Below are positions 59,476-64,000 of a stretch of DNA of 64,000 nucleotides, in pieces. The notes below the pieces were generated by a model. The model had not been told where the DNA came from. It ran no database searches and was given only the letters and a program-made list of their open reading frames with translations. The DNA comes from Aminobacter aganoensis (GTDB taxonomy: Bacteria; Pseudomonadota; Alphaproteobacteria; Rhizobiales; Rhizobiaceae), in contig NZ_JACHOU010000001.1 of assembly GCF_014206975.1 (NCBI RefSeq), positions 186,001 to 250,000 on the forward strand, read 5' to 3'. The stretch's first letter is position 1; each line of letters opens with the position of its first letter. Made by a program: the position numbers and the translations under genes.

Positions 59476-60639
59476 ATGACCGAACTGATTTTCGACTGGA
59501 AACATGTCGCCTTCGCAGCCAACCGGGCCTTCACCGAGACCTATGGCTTCAGCGGTTCGCAGGGGTTGACGCATCTGGAAGGGATATTGATCCGCCCCGG
59601 CTCCCCATCCAGGACGTTGCTGATCTTCATGCATCCGGCTTCCACCCTGCAACTCCTTCCGCTGCCGCGGGCCTTGGCTGGTGCGGGGCACCACGTGCTG
59701 TGCGCCGGCAGCCGCTACCAGCGCAACGATACCGCCCTCATCATGGAGAACGTACTGCTCGACCTTGGCGCGTGGATACGGGCCGCGAAGGAGGAATGGG
59801 GATACGAGAAGATCGTGCTCTGCGGTTGGAGCGGTGGCGGCTCGCTGACCATGCTCTACCAGTCGCAGGCCGAGAGACCGACGATCACCGAGACCCCGGC
59901 CGGTGATCCGGTGGACGTGAAGGGCGCCGGGCTGATTGCGGCCGACGGCGTCGTCAGTCTCGCCGCCCATTCATCGCGCGCCCTGCTGCTGACCGAGTGG
60001 CTGGACGGCTCGGTGCGCAATGAGGACAACCCCGACGACAGGGACACCGGACTTGATCTCTATGCTCCGGCGATGAAGAGCCGTGACGAGCCTTTTCCCG
60101 GCGAGTTCGTCGCCCGGTATCGCGCCGCCCAGCGGGCGCGCATGGCGCGCATCACCGACAGGGTGCTGGAGACGCTCGATACCTTGCGCCGGCGTGGCGG
60201 CGGGGAGGTCGAGCGGGTCTTCGTCACCCATCGTACCATGGCCGATCCCCGCTTTCTCGACCCCACGATCGATCCGAACGGCCGCAAGCCTGGATGGACC
60301 TATCTTGGCAATCCTGAAACCGTGAATTCGGGACCGGTAGGCTTGGGCCGGGTATCGACATTGCGGAGCTGGCTGTCGCAATGGTCGCCTCATCACAGCC
60401 GCGCCGACTCCCTCGTGACGGCGCGCGGCGTGACAGTGCCTTTCCTGGCGCTGGAATGCGGCGCCGACGACGCCGTACCGCAGCCGCATACCACACGCAT
60501 CTTCGCCGCCGTCGGCTCCAGCGATCGCGAACAAAAAATGGTTGAAGGTGCGAACCACTATTTCGTAAACCAGCCTGCGGAACTTGCTTCGGCGACCAGG
60601 ATTGTATCCGACTGGGTGCGGGCCAAAGGGCTGGGATAA
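59476..60639 (+). CDS. Alpha/beta hydrolase of the importer operon
   Basis: A 387-residue alpha/beta hydrolase. Ser119 sits in the nucleophile elbow GWSGGGS, and later segments ALECGADDAVP and EGANHYF supply likely Asp and His. No signal peptide is present, so it acts in the cytoplasm, probably on the imported compound before or after the FAH-fold enzymes. ATG at 59476 is 8 bases after the ATPase stop; an upstream ATG at 59437 would overlap that gene. Confidence 0.82.
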   Translation: MTELIFDWKHVAFAANRAFTETYGFSGSQGLTHLEGILIRPGSPSRTLLIFMHPASTLQLLPLPRALAGAGHHVLCAGSRYQRNDTALIMENVLLDLGAWIRAAKEEWGYEKIVLCGWSGGGSLTMLYQSQAERPTITETPAGDPVDVKGAGLIAADGVVSLAAHSSRALLLTEWLDGSVRNEDNPDDRDTGLDLYAPAMKSRDEPFPGEFVARYRAAQRARMARITDRVLETLDTLRRRGGGEVERVFVTHRTMADPRFLDPTIDPNGRKPGWTYLGNPETVNSGPVGLGRVSTLRSWLSQWSPHHSRADSLVTARGVTVPFLALECGADDAVPQPHTTRIFAAVGSSDREQKMVEGANHYFVNQPAELASATRIVSDWVRAKGLG

Positions 60640-60663
60640 GTTCCTGTCGAGGTGGTGCAGTTC

Positions 60664-61350
60664 ATGGCTGAAGACATCTACGGCAAGATCCGGGCGCTGA
60701 TCGCCGAGGGCGCCTATCTGGGAGGCGACGTCCTGCCCGAAAGCGAGCTGGCCGTCCGCCTGGGCGTCAGCCGCACGCCGATCCGGGAAGCGATGCGCCG
60801 CCTGCAAGCGGAGGGAGTGATACGCCGCGAGGCCTACCGCAGGGCGGTGGTGGTCGATCTCGACCCCAACGAGGTCATACACATCTTCACGGCTCGCGCC
60901 GCACTCGAGCCGATCGCCGTCGGCATGGCGATGGAGAGGATGACCCAGGCCTTCCTCGACAACCTCGCCCGACTGCATGGGGAAATGGACGAGGTCGTCC
61001 ACTCCTCGGAACCCGACCGGCGACGCTACCGCGACCTGAACGCGAGATTTCATCGGGTCATCTGGGCGCAGGGCGACAGTGCGGTCTTTGCCGAACTGGT
61101 AAACCTGGTAGCCCGAAAGCCCGTGGTCAGCCCGACCTTCAACAACTGGACGCGGGAAGAACTGATCCGCAGCAACCGCCAGCACGGCGAGGTACTGGAC
61201 GCCTTCGGCGTGCGTGACGCGGAATGGGCCAAGGCGGCGATGGCGTCGCATCTGCTCGCATCGCGGGCCAACTACCGACGAATCGGCCTCAACCGTTCGA
61301 CGCGTGGCGCCGATGTCGACTGGACGTACGAACCCGAAACCGCGACTTGA
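60664..61350 (+). CDS. GntR family transcriptional regulator
   Basis: A 228-residue regulator. The winged helix-turn-helix is at about 10-70 (LPESELAVRLGVSRTPIREA, then LQAEGVIRREAYR). The helical FCD effector domain follows, with metal/ligand residues in DLNARFHRVIW and the ending His region. ATG at 60664 has GAGGTGG upstream; GTG codons at 60652 and 60655 are alternatives. As the last gene of the operon it may control the island, perhaps at the GTATAC site near 53492. Confidence 0.9.
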   Translation: MAEDIYGKIRALIAEGAYLGGDVLPESELAVRLGVSRTPIREAMRRLQAEGVIRREAYRRAVVVDLDPNEVIHIFTARAALEPIAVGMAMERMTQAFLDNLARLHGEMDEVVHSSEPDRRRYRDLNARFHRVIWAQGDSAVFAELVNLVARKPVVSPTFNNWTREELIRSNRQHGEVLDAFGVRDAEWAKAAMASHLLASRANYRRIGLNRSTRGADVDWTYEPETAT

Positions 61351-61402
61351 TCCGGTGCATCAACACGGTTGGGGTCGCTAAGGGAGAAAGCAACGAAGCT
61401 GA

Positions 61403-61738
61403 AGAGGCATCGTTGGCGATCTCGGCATCAATGTCGTGAGCGTCGGCATGCCGCTGGTGTTGTCGGCGACGTTGATGACCGGAGCGGCGGTCAGCATCTC
61501 AGGCATTGTCGGCTGGGTCGGGCTCGTCATTTCCGACATGGCCCGTATGCTCGTTGGCCCCAGCTTTGATCGCATGCTCCCCGTGAAGATGGTCGCGGGA
61601 GCCCTGTTCGTGCTCATGGTCGACGATATCGCCAGGGCCGCCAGCTCGATGGAACCGCCGCTCGGCATCGTCACGAGCGTCATCGGCGCGCCACTGTTCA
61701 TCGTCCTGCTTCTGCGTGCGAAGACTTCCTGGTTATGA
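61403..61738 (+). pseudogene. Truncated FecCD-type iron-siderophore permease remnant
   Basis: This open frame of about 110 codons matches only the C-terminal third of FecCD permeases: GDLGINVVSVGMPLVL, TGAAVSISGIVGWVGLVISD, MARMLVGPSFDRMLP and GIVTSVIGAPLFIVLLL. The N-terminal helices are missing and a TGA stop lies at 61400-61402 in frame. No partner binding protein or ATPase is near. A small intact membrane protein is possible but unlikely. Confidence 0.75.
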
Positions 61739-61883
61739 CGCTGCTCCGAGAAGCGCGACATCACCCTCCACCATAAGTGAGTTTTGCGTTCCGAGGATCA
61801 CGCCGACCTTGTTGTCTGCATAGGCGGCATGCACGTCGGCGCGTTCAAGCAACGCAAAGTCCATCACCCGCTTCACACAGGGA
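61733..61883 (-). pseudogene. Membrane dipeptidase (M19) remnant
   Basis: On the minus strand a frame of about 49 codons reads ALLERADVHAAYADNKVGVI followed by LGTQNSLMVEGD. This is the KVGxxLGxQN region of renal-type dipeptidases. Nothing of the rest of the gene is present on either side: ssb begins at once upstream, and the stop overlaps the FecCD remnant. Identification rests on one motif block. Confidence 0.5.
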
Positions 61884-62462
61884 TCAGAACGGAATTTCGT
61901 CGTCGAGGTCGCGCGAGCCGCCACCGCCCGCTCCACCGCCGCCCTGGCCACCGCGGCCACCACCGCCCGAGCCGCCACGACCGCCGCCATAGCTGTCGGT
62001 CGGGCTCGACTGGCCGAAGTCGGAACCGCGTCCGCCGCCACCGTAGCCGCCGCCACCCTGGCCGCCGCCATAGCCGACCTGGCCGCCACCATAGCCTGCA
62101 TCACCGCCCTGGCCGCGTGCGTCGAGCATCTGCAGCTCGCCACGGAATTTCTGCAGCACGATTTCGGTGGTGTAGCGCTCGATGCCGTCCTTTTCCCATT
62201 TGCGGGTCTGGAGCTGGCCCTCGATGTAAACCTTCATGCCCTTCTTCAGATATTGCTCGGCGACCTTGGCCAGGTTGTCGTTGAAGATGACGACCTGGTG
62301 CCACTCGGTCTTTTCCTTACGCTCGCCCGAGTTCTTGTCGCGCCAGCTTTCCGAGGTCGCGATGCGCAGGTTGACGACCGGCTCGCCCGAATTGAGCCGA
62401 CGGATTTCAGGGTCCGCACCCAGATTGCCGACCAGAATGACCTTGTTGACGCTACCTGCCAT
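61884..62462 (-). CDS. ssb: Single-stranded DNA-binding protein
   Basis: A 192-residue SSB. The OB fold is at about 1-110 ([20 protein letters not shown], then [16 protein letters not shown]). A long Gly-rich linker and the protein-interaction tail DDEIPF complete it. ATG at 62462 starts the OB fold. An SOS box lies about 130 bases upstream. In many alphaproteobacteria uvrA is divergent at this place; here it is not. Confidence 0.95.
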   Translation of the reverse strand: MAGSVNKVILVGNLGADPEIRRLNSGEPVVNLRIATSESWRDKNSGERKEKTEWHQVVIFNDNLAKVAEQYLKKGMKVYIEGQLQTRKWEKDGIERYTTEIVLQKFRGELQMLDARGQGGDAGYGGGQVGYGGGQGGGGYGGGGRGSDFGQSSPTDSYGGGRGGSGGGGRGGQGGGGAGGGGSRDLDDEIPF

Positions 62463-62587
62463 GACACCGCTCCGCGCTCGTCCGAAACCAAATTCCAGGA
62501 AAATGTGAGGGCGCACACTAGCCCATTGCACCGTCCGCCCGCGCCCCCTGTGGGCGGAATTCCTCGTGCAGTCCACAAGTCATTTTT

Positions 62588-62602
62588 GTTCCTATTTTGT
62601 TC
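62588..62602. promoter_or_regulatory. LexA (SOS) box upstream of ssb
   Basis: GTTC-CTATTTT-GTTC is an exact GTTC-N7-GTTC alphaproteobacterial LexA site in an AT-rich patch (62582-62606). It points to damage-inducible control of ssb, or of a divergent gene no longer intact here. Confidence 0.8.
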
Positions 62603-62725
62603 TATAGCGTTTGGCTCGATTTGGCAAGCGGGCCGTGCGGGAAGGAGACCAGCCGCCGTCGATGCCCCGATCGCCCGCCCCTGACCTTGCGGGCAAGCGC
62701 GCCGCCCTGGCCCAAGCGTCGCTGG

Positions 62726-63087
62726 CTATCTCGGGCTCAACGCCCGGCTGCCGCGTGCCAGATATTCGCAGGCCCAGGCCAGGAGGCAGAACACGACCAG
62801 CGTCAAAAGCGCCCCAAGGACGACGTCGGAAAAGAAGTGGCGGCCGAATGCGACGCGCAGCATGCTCGCCGTGACGATGATCAACCCGATCGGCAGGATG
62901 AGCATCCCCCTGGCCTGCTGCGAGCAGAGCGGCAAGAGACAGGCGAGACAGGCGATGGCGGACGCCTCTCCCGAGACGAAGGAGCAATTTTGCTGGCAGG
63001 CATCTGACGCAGCACTGCACGAACTGCCTGCAACCAGTAGACCACCCCTGACGGACCAACGTTCTTGCCGCGCCGCGACCTGCCATT
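62726..63087 (-). pseudogene. 5'-truncated PAP2 family phosphatase
   Basis: The minus strand encodes only the C-terminal half of a PAP2 phosphatase: DACQQNCSFVSGEASAIACL (the LpxE-like C2 motif) and MLRVAFGRHFFSDVVLGALL (C3 motif with Arg and His). The C1 motif KxxxxxxRP and the preceding helices are absent. Upstream sequence runs into the DUF1801 gene at 63088. It is probably inactive. Confidence 0.72.
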
Positions 63088-63513
63088 CTATGGCCTGAAG
63101 CCGGCTTTCTGCTGGTGATATGTCAGCGCCGCGCGCAGGCAAGATGCGAGAGCAGCCTTCGGAATGGCCGCCTCCGCCGGCACGATCACCGCCCTGTTGC
63201 CTTCGAATTCCAGCTCGCCGCCCACATGCGAGCGGAAGGTCTCGAGAAGCGTCGTATTGCAGTTGAAGAACACCGCGCATTTGCCGGGAAAGGATCTTGC
63301 CACGCCCAGCCTCACGGTCGAGCCGCTGCCGCTGGCCTCCGTCAGGTAAGCCGGCTCGCCCCATTTGAGCGTTTCGGTCAGCGGGCCGACGCCGGCGGTT
63401 TCCGCCGCCACCTCGAAGATCAGGCCGCGGATGTGGAGCAGCCGGGCCTGCACCGCCTCAGGATGGCGCGAAAGCGCCTCGATGATCGTCCTCGGCACGG
63501 GTGGTGGCGCCAT
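63088..63513 (-). CDS. DUF1801 domain protein
   Basis: A 141-residue protein with the YdhG/DUF1801 pattern: ETLKWGEPAYLTEASGSG, CAVFFNCNTTLLETFR and the C-terminal IPKAALASCLRAALTYHQQK. These iron-chaperone-like folds have no established role in most bacteria. It lies 3 bases after the racemase gene and is probably co-transcribed with it. Confidence 0.87.
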   Translation of the reverse strand: MAPPPVPRTIIEALSRHPEAVQARLLHIRGLIFEVAAETAGVGPLTETLKWGEPAYLTEASGSGSTVRLGVARSFPGKCAVFFNCNTTLLETFRSHVGGELEFEGNRAVIVPAEAAIPKAALASCLRAALTYHQQKAGFRP

Positions 63514-63516
63514 GTG

Positions 63517-64000
63517 TCAGCCCCGATCCTCTTGTGATGCAGATGGCCCGCCGCCAAGCGCCAGGTCGACCGCGGCTTCGGCATGCAGCTTGACCACGTC
63601 ATAGGCAGGCACCGGATAATCCTCCATGGCAAGCAGCAACGGCAGCTCGGTGCAGGCCGAAACCACTGCCCCGGCACCCCGGGCCTGCAGCCCCTTCGCC
63701 AGGTGCAGCAGCACTGCCCTGGACTCCGGCTTCGCCACGCCGAGTGTCAACTCGTCGATGATGATGCGGTGCAACGCCGTGCGCTCGTCCTCAGGCGGCA
63801 CCAGCACCTCGATGCCGAACTGTCTCTCCAGCCTTTCGCCGAAAAAACCCAGCTCCATCGTGTAGCGCGTGCCCAGCAGCCCCACCCGCTTGTGCCCGGC
63901 CGCCTGCAATGTCCGCCCGGCCGGGTCGGCGATGTGCAGAAGCGGGATCCTGATGGCGGCGGCAACCTTGTCGGCAACATAATGCGCCGTCACCGCCGTC
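63517..64000 (-). CDS. Aspartate/glutamate racemase family protein (5' partial)
   Basis: The C-terminal two-thirds of an Asp/Glu racemase-type enzyme; the frame is open to the window edge. Segments are RIPLLHIADPAG, KRVGLLGTRYTMELGFF and the second catalytic Cys in VVSACTELPLLL. The first catalytic Cys would lie outside the window. The substrate (Asp, Glu or a hydantoin-type compound) cannot be fixed. Confidence 0.87.
   Translation of the reverse strand, partial: TAVTAHYVADKVAAAIRIPLLHIADPAGRTLQAAGHKRVGLLGTRYTMELGFFGERLERQFGIEVLVPPEDERTALHRIIIDELTLGVAKPESRAVLLHLAKGLQARGAGAVVSACTELPLLLAMEDYPVPAYDVVKLHAEAAVDLALGGGPSASQEDRG

Noticed and set aside
61878-62150. Gly-codon repeats as a separate repeat element
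   Set aside because: They are the coding sequence of the SSB glycine-rich linker.

Overview
The window looks like a chromosomal segment of an alphaproteobacterium of the order Rhizobiales, most likely a Mesorhizobium/Aminobacter-type Phyllobacteriaceae. The reasons are high GC with strongly GC-biased third positions, a phosphatidylcholine synthase, IalB-type and BA14K secreted proteins, an alphaproteobacterial GTTC-N7-GTTC SOS box, GyrA with Ala at the quinolone-determining Ser position, and a coaD-ppi-ppi-queA-tgt neighbourhood. The species assignment is inference; no rRNA is present.

Layout. 1-2 kb: the end of a TerC-family membrane protein and rimO. 2-6.8 kb: a four-gene minus-strand nucleoside-type ABC importer (ATPase, two permeases, BMP-family binding protein). 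6.9-11.8 kb: a quinone oxidoreductase, phosphatidylcholine synthase, a UbiH-type monooxygenase, an AEC transporter and hspQ. 11.9-15.3 kb: an IalB-like protein, an orphan YejA-like binding protein and a FrnE/DsbA-like protein. 15.3-22.7 kb: mfd-sdhE, recG, and DUF502 and DUF2272 proteins. 22.8-27.5 kb: glmS, glmU, a CcdA-type protein and a small secreted protein. 27.7 kb: tRNA-Lys(TTT). 27.9-32 kb: secreted DUF1194, DUF995 and BA14K proteins with LuxR and DeoR/GlpR regulators.

32-37.9 kb holds a complete Anbu (proteasome-like) cluster: ATP-grasp, alpha-E, transglutaminase-like and Anbu genes, followed by a PLP decarboxylase. It is interrupted by a gene for a 23S-rRNA-intervening-sequence-type four-helix-bundle protein that sits between inverted GCGAATAG-repeat blocks. 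38-43.7 kb: small genes, then tgt-queA, with a low-GC gene of unknown function joined directly to queA, which starts with TTG. 43.7-48.6 kb: two peptidyl-prolyl isomerases, coaD, a 50-residue membrane peptide and gyrA. 48.9-51.1 kb: MarC, a nucleotidyltransferase-like protein and an HNH nuclease with an unusual N-terminal domain.

51.2-61.4 kb is a catabolic transport island. Two FAH-fold hydrolases diverge from a peptide-type ABC importer operon (binding protein, two permeases, two ATPases, alpha/beta hydrolase, GntR regulator). The binding protein appears circularly permuted: its usual C-terminal lobe precedes its usual N-terminal lobe. 61.4-64 kb: ssb with an SOS box, surrounded by three truncated gene remnants (FecCD permease, membrane dipeptidase, PAP2 phosphatase), then DUF1801 and a partial Asp/Glu racemase.

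The most interesting items are the repeat-flanked four-helix-bundle cassette inside the Anbu operon, the circularly permuted binding protein with its island, and the unknown gene fused to the start of queA.
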